A DNA stretch of 9,032 nucleotides from Nitrospina sp. (lineage in GTDB: Bacteria > Nitrospinota > Nitrospinia > Nitrospinales > Nitrospinaceae). Location: contig SMVT01000035.1 of NCBI GenBank assembly GCA_004357365.1, forward strand, positions 1-9,032, in the 5' to 3' direction. Position numbers and translations under genes: made by a program. Below the pieces are notes generated by a model, which saw nothing but the letters and a program-made list of their open reading frames with translations, made no database searches and had not been told where the DNA came from. Shown here one piece after another: positions 1 through 5,913 of this stretch (within the stretch, counting starts at the first letter, position 1; each line of letters starts with the position of its first letter).

Positions 1-929
1 ATCTGGAATTTGATCACGAAGTCCCCGCGTTTTTTGCCCCAGGGTTCGGTCGACCCCTGGCCGGGAATGCGGAATTCTTCGCCCGTCAGGGTGCCGTCTT
101 CGACCTCAATGGTGGTGGTGGAGTCCAGCAGTTGAACCTCCAGCGGACCGCCCTTTTCCGCCAGCTCCGGCGAGATGGGGACCACCGAATGGATGTGGGT
201 CTTGACCTTTTTGAAATGCGGATGCGGTTCGATGCAGACTTTGGCCATCAGGTCCCCCAGCGGGCCGCCGTTGCGTCCGGCGCCTCCCTGTAAAGGGATT
301 CGCAGGGTGTATTGATCGGCCACGCCTGAGGGGATTTCGATGTCGAGGGTCACCGTCTCGACCACGCGTTGTTTGCCTTGGCACACTGTGCACTGATCTT
401 CGAAATCATTTAATCCCGAACCTATACATTCCGGACAGGTGACATGCTTGTCGTACGTGTAGGGAATTGTGCCCCCCAGCGCGGCCACGACAAAGGGGAC
501 CTCCACCATGAACTGCAGATCGAATCCGCGCGACGGGAAATCCGGATCGATGACCGGTTCGTCCTCGAACGGCGGCTGGCGGGACGGGCCCTGCTGGCTC
601 TGTTCCCGGGGTCCCTGGCGGGTGTATTGCCGGCCGAAATCGAACGGATCGCCGGCGGGATCGGTCCGGCCTCCGGGAGAACGGGTGGCACGACGTCTAC
701 GGCCATTGGCCCGGAGTTGGTCGTATTCCTTCCGGTTTTTGGCGTTGCCCAGCACCTGGTAGGCTTCGGAGATGCGTTTGAACTTCTCCTCGGCTTTTTT
801 ACTGCCCTGGTTGGTGTCGGGATGGTGCTTGCGGGCCAACTCGCGGTACCGTTTTTTGATATCGCTGATTTTGGCGCTCTTTTTGACCCCGAGGATCTTG
901 TAATAATCTTTTTCTATCGAAACTTTCAT
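1..929 (-). CDS. DnaJ-family co-chaperone with half zinc finger (3' end beyond window)
   Basis: About 309 codons are visible; the C-terminus lies left of base 1. The product is a J-domain co-chaperone expected to stimulate DnaK ATPase in the cytoplasm. A J-domain spans about residues 7-72 with the HPD motif at 36-38 (context ARKHHPDTNQG). A Gly/Arg/Pro/Gln-rich linker with a DPFDFG segment follows, then a DnaJ-type substrate-binding region from about 135. Only two cysteine pairs are present, CPECIGSG (Cys165, Cys168) and CTVCQGKQ (Cys180, Cys183), where canonical DnaJ has four CxxCxGxG motifs. The region after it (EIPSGVADQYTLRIPLQGGAG, PHPHF) matches the DnaJ C-terminal domains. The ATG at 929 is used because the upstream ATG at 940 is in another frame and stops at once. 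It is likely a specialised DnaJ/CbpA-like paralogue, not the housekeeping DnaJ: no dnaK or grpE is adjacent, and the gene lies behind a membrane protein. Confidence 0.93.
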   Translation of the reverse strand, partial: MKVSIEKDYYKILGVKKSAKISDIKKRYRELARKHHPDTNQGSKKAEEKFKRISEAYQVLGNAKNRKEYDQLRANGRRRRATRSPGGRTDPAGDPFDFGRQYTRQGPREQSQQGPSRQPPFEDEPVIDPDFPSRGFDLQFMVEVPFVVAALGGTIPYTYDKHVTCPECIGSGLNDFEDQCTVCQGKQRVVETVTLDIEIPSGVADQYTLRIPLQGGAGRNGGPLGDLMAKVCIEPHPHFKKVKTHIHSVVPISPELAEKGGPLEVQLLDSTTTIEVEDGTLTGEEFRIPGQGSTEPWGKKRGDFVIKFQ

Positions 930-967
930 GATTTCCCCATGAGGGCCTGAGCCCGGGTGACGGCCTT

Positions 968-997
968 ATTCTATAACCCGGCGGGGGTTTGATTCAA
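968..997 (-). promoter_or_regulatory. Candidate promoter for the DnaJ-like gene
   Basis: On the minus strand TTGAAT (992-997) is followed after 18 nt by TAGAAT (968-973), overlapping TATAGA (970-975, 16-nt spacer). It overlaps the stop codon of the membrane-protein gene and lies about 40 nt upstream of the DnaJ-like start. It would allow transcription separate from the upstream birA block. Matches are partial and unverified. Confidence 0.3.
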
Positions 998-1839
998 GTG
1001 GAGGGATTTGGGGGAGATTCCAGCCCGGCGAGCGGCAGCACCCGCCCGGCGTTCTCCTGCCGGCCCGACAACCGCTGGAACCACTGGTCGCGCAGTTCCC
1101 GGGTTTTGAACGGATAGAACTGTTGCCGGAGGACCAGAACCCAGGCTTCGGCGGCTTCGTTTTCATTCCATTGCACCGGGAAGATTTTAATTTTCTCGGA
1201 ACTGATTTTTTCCAGGGTCAACACGTTGTTGCGGGAAAAATATTTGCGGGCCATGACCCCATCGAAGACCAGTCGGTTGCCCTCCCAGTGAAGGTAACCC
1301 GAGTCGAGCGAAACGGTCGCCATGCCGATTCCCAGGCCGGTTCCGGAGCGTTGTCCCATGAGCATGCAGAAGACGCCGTTTTCCGGGTGCGGTAAGGAGA
1401 GCGGTTGTAATTTCAGGACCAGCCTGCGGTAGATGACATGGGTGAAATCAAACCACCGAAAGGAGATCAGAAAACAGAAGATGAAATTGAAAATGAAAAG
1501 GCGCAGGTTGTCGATAATCAGAAAATAAACGGTGAACGCCAGCATCAGTGCCATCAAAACACTTAAAACCGTGTCGGCGGCGCCGGTTAAAAAGTAGATC
1601 CAGACAATTTTTCGCCACTGGGGGGGCTGGCATTTCAACAACAGGAGTTTGCGGTAGACCAGGTAACAGGTCCAGGACCCGAGGAAAACCGCCAAGCCCG
1701 GCAGGGGAAAAATGAAAATCAGAAGAATGAAAAGAGTGATACCGATTTCAAGCATGGGTGCTCTGGTTTCGAGAGGTTCTGTTTCTACCGGAAAATTCAA
1801 TTTTAGCAAACCGTTTGCCGGGAGTCTTGCCAAAGTCAT
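994..1839 (-). CDS. Multi-pass membrane protein with PH-like C-terminal domain (hypothetical)
   Basis: A 281-aa protein of no family I recognise by name. Hydrophobic segments lie at about 30-54 (FILLIFIFPLPGLAVFLGSW), 78-108 and 112-127, giving three or so inner-membrane helices, followed by about 150 soluble residues. The soluble part has alternating strand-like stretches (GYLHWEGNRLVFDG at 181-194, VLTLEKI, EAWVLVLRQQFYPF at 231-244). It ends in a helix with a central Trp (ELRDQWFQRL, 248-257), the typical finish of a PH-like fold; this fold call is inference. The start chosen is ATG 1839 because TAGGA precedes it by 6 nt. The frame extends upstream to a TTG at 1965 inside birA, and a later ATG at 1755 sits just before the first helix, so both remain possible. 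It lies between birA and the DnaJ-like gene on the same strand, but that context does not reveal its role. Confidence 0.75.
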   Translation of the reverse strand: MTLARLPANGLLKLNFPVETEPLETRAPMLEIGITLFILLIFIFPLPGLAVFLGSWTCYLVYRKLLLLKCQPPQWRKIVWIYFLTGAADTVLSVLMALMLAFTVYFLIIDNLRLFIFNFIFCFLISFRWFDFTHVIYRRLVLKLQPLSLPHPENGVFCMLMGQRSGTGLGIGMATVSLDSGYLHWEGNRLVFDGVMARKYFSRNNVLTLEKISSEKIKIFPVQWNENEAAEAWVLVLRQQFYPFKTRELRDQWFQRLSGRQENAGRVLPLAGLESPPNPST

Positions 1840-1933
1840 TGGGAGTCCTATAACAGGCTTTTTTTCAAAGGGTTCGTCTGTGCGTCGGATGGGTTTCAGG
1901 GAGTGTATGGAGGGCTTCGGGGGCAGCCGGTAT

Positions 1934-2722
1934 TCAGCTGATGAGGGTGACTTCTCCGGAATCAAACGCCCTTTCTTCGCCGGTGTCCAGCAACACCACC
2001 AGCCGCCCCCGCTCGTCCAGGTTGATGGCGGTGCCGGTGTGGGTCACATCTCCCTGGGTCAGAGAAAGGTGTAGGCCGAATATCTCGCTGTTTTGACTCC
2101 ATTGGTGGAGGGTGGAGGGCAGTCCGTGATCCAGGAAGGACCGGTATTCACTGTCCAGTTGGGTGATCAGGGCGGCGATCAAGGGAAGCCGGTCAAACGA
2201 CTGGCCGTTTTCCATGGCCAGAGAGGTGGCGAGGTGCTGAAGGGGAATCGGGAACCGGGAGTGATTGACGTTGACGCCGATACCGATAATGATTCCCGAA
2301 TGGCCGTGGTCCTGATGGTTTTCGGTGAGGATGCCGGCGACTTTTTTCTGGTTGAGCAGGATATCGTTCGGCCATTTTAAATGAGCCCGTTCCTGACTGA
2401 ACTGGTTGATGGCCTGCACCACCGCCACCCCGGCGACCATGGTGATTTGAGGCATATTTTCGGGTGGCAGTTCGGGCATGATCATGGTCGACAAGTATAT
2501 GCCGAGGTCCTTTTCCGAATGCCAGCTTTTACCCAGACGGCCTCTGCCGCGGGTCTGGCTGTCGGCCAGAATAACCGTACCCTCCCGGTTCCAGTCGGTC
2601 ACCAGGCTTTTGGCCAAGTCGTTGGTGGATTCGACCGAATCATAGGTTAAAATTTCGCGTCCGATCAGATCGGTGTTCACATGGCTCCGGATCCACTGTT
2701 GTTGCTCCCCTGAATAAGGCAT
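1934..2722 (-). CDS. birA: Biotin--[acetyl-CoA-carboxylase] ligase, monofunctional
   Basis: A 262-aa biotin-protein ligase, which makes biotinyl-5'-AMP from biotin and ATP and transfers biotin to a lysine of acetyl-CoA carboxylase carrier protein (BCCP). Family motifs are clear: STN (32-34), the adenylate-binding loop GRGRLGKSW (59-67), KWPND (116-120), KVAGILTE (127-134) and GIGVNVN (147-153). A small C-terminal SH3-like domain follows (about 215-262). There is no N-terminal winged-helix domain, so this is the group I enzyme without the repressor function of E. coli BirA. The ATG at 2722 lies just ahead of the catalytic domain and has no good Shine-Dalgarno sequence (ATTAAGTT upstream), so translation may be weak or the transcript nearly leaderless. 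It is the first gene of the minus-strand block and diverges from the DUF2062 gene. Confidence 0.95.
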   Translation of the reverse strand: MPYSGEQQQWIRSHVNTDLIGREILTYDSVESTNDLAKSLVTDWNREGTVILADSQTRGRGRLGKSWHSEKDLGIYLSTMIMPELPPENMPQITMVAGVAVVQAINQFSQERAHLKWPNDILLNQKKVAGILTENHQDHGHSGIIIGIGVNVNHSRFPIPLQHLATSLAMENGQSFDRLPLIAALITQLDSEYRSFLDHGLPSTLHQWSQNSEIFGLHLSLTQGDVTHTGTAINLDERGRLVVLLDTGEERAFDSGEVTLIS

Positions 2723-2795
2723 AACTTAATGATAAAGTTTGGGTTATAATTAATAAAGAGTTTTCTGACCCATTTAACTTTTAAACCGGTCTTTC
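2723..2795. promoter_or_regulatory. Divergent AT-rich promoter region between birA and the DUF2062 gene
   Basis: A 73-bp gap. The plus strand has an exact TATAAT at 2745-2750 without a recognisable -35 at 16-19 nt. The minus strand has TATAAC at 2743-2748 over the same bases, also lacking a clear -35. Both promoters probably lie here, possibly overlapping and mutually exclusive. Neither flanking gene has a strong Shine-Dalgarno site. Confidence 0.35.
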
Positions 2796-3383
2796 ATGGA
2801 ATCGATCAAGCGTGCTTGCAGGTATTTTTATTATCGGTTTATCCGATTACAAGCCAGCCCGGAAAACCTGGCCCGGGGTGTAGCTCTTGGGTTGTTTGTC
2901 AGCACCACTCCCACCTTTGGGGTTCAAACCATTATTGCCCTGCTTTTGGCGGCTCTGTTTCGTTGCAATAAAATCTGCGCTGTGGTGTCGGCCCAGTTGA
3001 CCAATGCTCTAACCGCCCCCTTCATTTTTCTAGGGACCTATTACCTGGGGGCGGTTATTCTGAATAGCCCTGTTGACCGGTCGAAACTGGATCAGATCTT
3101 GGCGAGTTTCGATTGGGGAAGGGTGTGGGAGGCCGGGCCGTCGGTGTTTATCACCTTGTGGGACGCGGTGTGGAACCTTGGGCCGTCCGTTTTCGCCGCC
3201 CTGTGGGTGGGCGGGACGATTTTGGGGTTGATTTTAGCTGCTGTGGGCTATTTTGTGGTCCTGGGGATCGACACCAAAGCGCATCTGCAGATCGTGCGGG
3301 CGAAACAGCAAGCCAAGCGGCAAATTGAGCGGCTGAAGCGGAAAAATGAAGAGACTGAAGCGGGAAAATGGACCGGTATGTGA
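2796..3383 (+). CDS. DUF2062 family membrane protein
   Basis: A 195-aa integral membrane protein. Residues about 8-95 match the DUF2062 pattern: SPENLARGVALGLFVSTTPT followed by FGVQTIIALLLAALFRCNK, then an AQLTNALTAPF stretch, with Gly/Pro-rich hydrophobic helices at about 25-58, 62-90 and 133-158. The C-terminal 35 residues (about 160-195) are a charged Lys/Arg/Gln/Glu helix (QQAKRQIERLKRKNEE), probably cytoplasmic. DUF2062 proteins have no established biochemical role that I can name. They often occur alone or near glycosyltransferases; none is visible here. The ATG at 2796 has no clear ribosome binding site, but the conserved domain begins close behind it and no better start is seen. A short internal duplication (GPSVF..LW twice) sits between the second and third hydrophobic segments. 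Confidence 0.88.
   Translation: MESIKRACRYFYYRFIRLQASPENLARGVALGLFVSTTPTFGVQTIIALLLAALFRCNKICAVVSAQLTNALTAPFIFLGTYYLGAVILNSPVDRSKLDQILASFDWGRVWEAGPSVFITLWDAVWNLGPSVFAALWVGGTILGLILAAVGYFVVLGIDTKAHLQIVRAKQQAKRQIERLKRKNEETEAGKWTGM
3135..3206 (+). repeat. Internal 45-bp-period duplication in the DUF2062 gene
   Basis: GPSVFITLW (3135-3161) and GPSVFAALW (3180-3206) are encoded 45 bp apart. Both copies begin GGGCCGTC at the DNA level and then differ at several positions. The repeat sits in the loop ahead of the last membrane helix and looks like an old small duplication or a convergent amphipathic motif. Confidence 0.4.
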
Positions 3384-3392
3384 AAAAATAGA

Positions 3393-3421
3393 TTGAATTT
3401 ATTGGTAAATATTGATAAAAA
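3393..3421 (+). promoter_or_regulatory. Candidate promoter for the small lipoprotein gene
   Basis: TTGAAT (3393-3398) and TAAAAA (3416-3421) are separated by 17 nt in an AT-rich stretch just after the DUF2062 stop codon, about 55 nt upstream of the small gene. Each hexamer matches consensus at four of six positions. Read-through from the DUF2062 gene is equally possible. Confidence 0.28.
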
Positions 3422-3476
3422 CCATAACTCGATTAGGGATTGCGGCGCAGTCAGATCAAAAATGAGGAGATCGTTG

Positions 3477-3659
3477 ATGAGAAATTTGTGGATCATTATT
3501 ATGCTGTTGGCTTTTGCGGTTGCCGGCACCGGCTGTTATGGGGCGGGAGAATGTCCCCAGGGTGTGTGCACTGAGAAACACTCCAAGGAAACGGGTCCCC
3601 CCGAAGAAGCGGCTCCCTCCGAAGAAACGGAGCCCTCCGAAGAACAATCTGGAGAATAA
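3477..3659 (+). CDS. Small secreted or lipoprotein-like protein with Pro/Ser/Glu repeat tail
   Basis: A 60-aa protein. The start at ATG 3477 is set by GAGGAG-type ribosome binding bases at 3465-3469, 7 nt upstream; an in-frame ATG at 3462 would add MRRSL but leave no such site. The N-terminus is a signal peptide (MRNLWIIIMLLAFAVAGTGC) ending at Cys20. The residues before that Cys (GTG) are an imperfect lipobox, so lipidation is plausible but not certain. Two more Cys follow (CYGAGECPQGVC). The rest is an acidic low-complexity tail of three PSEE-like repeats ending SGE. Such short lipoproteins with Pro/Glu tails are common envelope proteins of unknown function. It is the last gene before a strong terminator. 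Base usage and the ribosome binding site support a real gene although it is short. Confidence 0.7.
   Translation: MRNLWIIIMLLAFAVAGTGCYGAGECPQGVCTEKHSKETGPPEEAAPSEETEPSEEQSGE
3594..3647 (+). repeat. Three 18-bp tandem repeats in the lipoprotein tail
   Basis: Units 3594-3611, 3612-3629 and 3630-3647 share the core CC(C/T)CCGAAGAA and encode GPPEEA, APSEET and EPSEEQ. The period keeps the reading frame, so copy number could vary between strains without breaking the gene. Confidence 0.75.
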
Positions 3660-3687
3660 TTTTTTACCGTCACCGGTTTTCAAAAAT

Positions 3688-3726
3688 TACCCCCTCTGTG
3701 TTTCAGAAGGGGGTATTTTGTTTTTG
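3688..3726 (+). terminator. Rho-independent terminator after the lipoprotein gene
   Basis: A perfect 8-bp stem, TACCCCCT (3688-3695) with AGGGGGTA (3708-3715), has a 12-nt loop in which CTG/CAG can pair further. A T-rich run to 3726 follows. It ends the transcript coming from the DUF2062/lipoprotein genes, 28 nt after the stop codon. Confidence 0.9.
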
Positions 3727-4012
3727 GAGAAAATGCCATCACGATCCTCCTCCTTACCGGTTTTCCGGCCCTTTCGCTCCTTGGCGAGGGGGTTGCCGTC
3801 CGGGACCGGGCCTCGAAATGCGGCCTCCTCCCACCGATTCATTCCCGTTTTTTCTTGTTTTTGCGCCTTCCGGGCCGTTAATTTTTGACAATGGGGCCGG
3901 AGGCGATGATAGAATATGGCCGAATTCCATTAGTTTACGGTGATTCCAGGCTTCCGGCAGGCGTACGGGGGGCGGGAAACCACTCTATGTTTTATGAGGA
4001 GACAGTCAGATT
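3727..4012. other. Non-coding gap between terminator and TPR gene
   Basis: I find no supported gene here; overlapping open frames on both strands have no ribosome binding site and no protein-like composition. The first 150 bp are C/T-rich and GC-rich with no clear structure. The last 130 bp hold the promoter and leader of the TPR/radical SAM operon, including a G-run near 3966-3975 and an AGGAG at 3997-4001. Confidence 0.6.
3885..3915 (+). promoter_or_regulatory. Sigma-70-type promoter for the TPR/radical SAM operon
   Basis: An exact TTGACA at 3885-3890 is followed by TAGAAT at 3910-3915 (19-nt spacer); GATAGA at 3908-3913 gives a 17-nt spacer instead. Either predicts a leader of roughly 90 nt before the ATG at 4013. 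It lies downstream of the terminator at 3688-3726, so the operon is an independent unit. Confidence 0.6.
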
Positions 4013-4342
4013 ATGTCCAGGCAGCGGGCGACAGTGGAACAGGTAAGGCAGATCCAGGATTATTTTCAAGAGGGAAACGAATACCATAACGAAAAGAAAT
4101 ACAAGGAAGCGATTGAGGCGTTTAAAAAGGGGGCGGCGATCAATCCCTTCGAGGAAAACCATCTGGACGAATTGAGCACCAAACTGAAAACCATGTCGGT
4201 CAAACTGGTTCAGGAGAGTATCGCTTACATGGGTTGTGCCGCGGTCCATCTGAAAGCCATGATCGACGAACTCAGCGAGAATGAAAAAGACCTGGTTCCT
4301 GTGGACAACTCCCTGGCGGATGTCTTCAAGGGCTGGGATTGA
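4013..4342 (+). CDS. Short TPR-repeat protein
   Basis: A 109-aa, all-helical soluble protein. Residues about 15-48 form one tetratricopeptide-type repeat (YFQEGNEYHNEKKYKEAIEA, continuing FKKGAAINPFE), which is a protein-protein interaction motif. The rest (about 49-95) continues as helices with a KLVQESIAYMGCAAVHLKAM segment that may complete a second, degenerate unit. There is no signal peptide or membrane segment, so it is cytoplasmic. ATG 4013 has AGGAG 11 nt upstream, slightly long spacing. The stop codon at 4340-4342 is 8 nt from the next ATG and shares bases with that gene's ribosome binding site, so the two are probably translationally coupled. I infer it partners or scaffolds the radical SAM enzyme; nothing in the sequence proves it. 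Confidence 0.85.
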   Translation: MSRQRATVEQVRQIQDYFQEGNEYHNEKKYKEAIEAFKKGAAINPFEENHLDELSTKLKTMSVKLVQESIAYMGCAAVHLKAMIDELSENEKDLVPVDNSLADVFKGWD

Positions 4343-4350
4343 GGAGCCTC

Positions 4351-5553
4351 ATGAACGACCAGGTGTTATATGACGTTTTAAGGCAGGAGATGCGGGAACG
4401 CAAAATTCCCATCAGTCTGGGGAAAACCTGCCCGGTCAAATGCACCTTTTGTTACGAGAAAGACCACAGTTATCGTCCCACTATCGAGCCGCCGTTGACC
4501 ACCCAGGAACAATGGGAGTTCATCATGGAGGAAATCCAGAAATACCCGACCAAACAAGGCGAGGCCTGGCTCCTGGGAGGCAACGAATACATGGAATGGA
4601 CGGATATTTTTCTGCACCCCAAAGCCATGGACTGGCTGGAGGAGTTCCTGGAGACCACGGATAAGCAGGCCATATTTTTTACCGTGGGGTATGCCAAGCC
4701 GGATCGAATTCACAAGCTGGTCGAAAAATATCCCGGCCGCATCAACTTCGAGCTTTCGGTGATCACCCTCGGGGACAGCCGGAAAAAACTCATGCCCCAT
4801 GCGCCGACGGTCTCGCAGGTGTTGAAACTCATCGAGGGTCCCGCCGTAACCTCCGCCAATTTTTATACCTTCGGGCCGAACACCATGTCGAAGGACGCGC
4901 AGACGATTTCGAAAATCAATCCCCACTGCAATTTATGGATGGGATGTCTGACGCCCCTGAAATACATCGATCAGGAAACCACCGCGTTGATGCGTTACGG
5001 GCGGAGCTACCTGCCCGATGAAGCCCGCCGCATCTACAACGCGGGCCTGCCGAACACGCAGATGATCCATACGGAATCGTATATCTCCACCTTTCTGGCG
5101 CGCCAGAAAATACTGAAAACCTTTGATGCGTGCGAACTGGAAAAGAAGGATAGCGTGGTGGTCTCCGGTAGTGTGTACCGCCTGCTTTCGACCTTGCGGA
5201 AAAACCGGGCGCGCTATCTCTATGTGCCCAACGAGATGCTGGGCGGCGATTCGGATTGCTCCACACTGCTGACCTTCAATGATGTGGCCCAACGGTTGAA
5301 CGGAGAGAAACAGGTGTACCTCCCCAAGGTGATCATGGAGCATCCTTCAATGGAGGAAAAGGATATTTCCGGAGTCACCTTCGAGGAGTTCAAAAAACGG
5401 CATCCGCGGATTCGGTTCAAGGTTCTGCACAAAGTCAATGCCAAAATGTCCAACCGCAAGCTATATGAAAAAGGATATGTGAAAAATATCGTGGAGGATT
5501 ATCTTGATAATCCGCTGGCAAAGAAAATTGCGGAGGCGCCGCTACCCAATTAA
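4351..5553 (+). CDS. Radical SAM protein with DUF512-like C-terminal region
   Basis: A 400-aa putative radical SAM enzyme. The N-terminal [4Fe-4S]/SAM motif is CPVKCTFC (Cys27, Cys31, Cys34), followed by the barrel with LGGNE (75-79) in place of the usual GGEP strand. The C-terminal third resembles DUF512, known from PDZ-radical SAM-DUF512 proteins. In order it has VSGS (271-274), VPNEMLGGDSD (292-302, at the place of the DUF512 N-x-FFG loop), LLT (306-308) and LPKVIMEH (324-331), then GVTFEEF. The PDZ domain is missing, and the extra Cys193 and Cys199 (CNLWMGC) could bind a second cluster. ATG 4351 is preferred because GAGGAG overlaps the preceding stop 4-5 nt upstream; TTG 4339 would add four residues. 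The substrate is unknown. It is the second gene of the operon with the TPR protein. Radical SAM is near certain; the DUF512 call is from remembered pattern only. Confidence 0.9.
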   Translation: MNDQVLYDVLRQEMRERKIPISLGKTCPVKCTFCYEKDHSYRPTIEPPLTTQEQWEFIMEEIQKYPTKQGEAWLLGGNEYMEWTDIFLHPKAMDWLEEFLETTDKQAIFFTVGYAKPDRIHKLVEKYPGRINFELSVITLGDSRKKLMPHAPTVSQVLKLIEGPAVTSANFYTFGPNTMSKDAQTISKINPHCNLWMGCLTPLKYIDQETTALMRYGRSYLPDEARRIYNAGLPNTQMIHTESYISTFLARQKILKTFDACELEKKDSVVVSGSVYRLLSTLRKNRARYLYVPNEMLGGDSDCSTLLTFNDVAQRLNGEKQVYLPKVIMEHPSMEEKDISGVTFEEFKKRHPRIRFKVLHKVNAKMSNRKLYEKGYVKNIVEDYLDNPLAKKIAEAPLPN

Positions 5554-5649
5554 AATGGGCCGCCGTTTCACCGTCGAACGAAAAGCAGTAAAATGCAGAC
5601 GGAAGCAGGGGCGGTCGGGAACTCATTAATTTTCGTATAGGGCAGGATC

Positions 5650-5844
5650 ATGCAATATTGGTTGAAAGTTGTTTTTGTGGATAATAGCGAATTGAAGCTG
5701 GATGATACGGAAAAGCATTTTATCAGCGATGATCTGGAAGTGTTGGAAGTCACCACCGCCAGTGAAGTCTTGATCGTGCCGGTACGGCAGATCAAGTATA
5801 TCGCGTGCGACTCCAAGATTTTCAAGCAAGGGGGTGGCACTTAA
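5650..5844 (+). CDS. Small hypothetical protein, beta-rich
   Basis: A 64-aa protein I do not recognise. It alternates short beta-like stretches (YWLKVVFVD, DLEVLEVTT, EVLIVPVRQIKYIACD) and ends in a short polar, glycine-rich tail (FKQGGGT). The VPVRQIKYIACD stretch resembles the last strands of small beta-barrel proteins that display a regulatory or binding surface, but this is only a fold impression. There is no signal peptide or membrane helix. ATG 5650 has GCAGGA directly upstream, a modest ribosome binding site with short spacing. It follows the radical SAM gene by 96 nt on the same strand with no clear terminator between them, so it may be the third gene of that transcript. Competing minus-strand frames over the same bases lack ribosome binding sites. 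Confidence 0.6.
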   Translation: MQYWLKVVFVDNSELKLDDTEKHFISDDLEVLEVTTASEVLIVPVRQIKYIACDSKIFKQGGGT

Positions 5845-5861
5845 GCAATAGGAGGGAAGGC

Positions 5862-5888
5862 AAAAAAAAGAGCGCCGCAAGGGCGCTC
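5862..5888 (-). terminator. Rho-independent terminator of the minus-strand hypothetical gene
   Basis: Stem GAGCGCC (5870-5876) pairs with GGCGCTC (5882-5888) around a 5-nt loop, with eight As at 5862-5869 on the plus strand. Read on the minus strand it is a GC hairpin followed by T8, 25 nt beyond the stop codon of the 5914-6312 gene. In the plus direction it has no T-run, so it should not stop the convergent transcript efficiently. Confidence 0.9.
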
Positions 5889-5913
5889 CCGGGAAATAGG
5901 ATGATGAACGAAT

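Noticed and set aside
444..950. Long plus-strand open frame opposite the DnaJ-like gene
   Set aside because: It lies antisense to a clear J-domain protein, has no ribosome binding site and its translation resembles no protein; it is a shadow frame.
1840..1965. N-terminal extension of the membrane protein to TTG 1965
   Set aside because: It would overlap birA by about 30 bp, lacks a ribosome binding site and is Pro/Ser/Lys-rich without conserved features; ATG 1839 has TAGGA at good spacing.
3514..3943. Plus-strand frames overlapping the lipoprotein gene and the gap after it
   Set aside because: Pro/Arg/Ser-rich translations that run across an obvious intrinsic terminator, with no ribosome binding sites.
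5535..5564. Imperfect hairpin GGCG..CCCA/TGGG..CGCC at the end of the radical SAM gene
   Set aside because: Stem is interrupted and there is no T-run after it, so I do not call it a terminator.
5650..5844. Idea that the 64-aa protein is a RiPP precursor for the radical SAM enzyme
   Set aside because: No leader-like helix, no Cys- or repeat-rich core, and its strand pattern suggests a folded domain; the terminal GGGT alone is not evidence.
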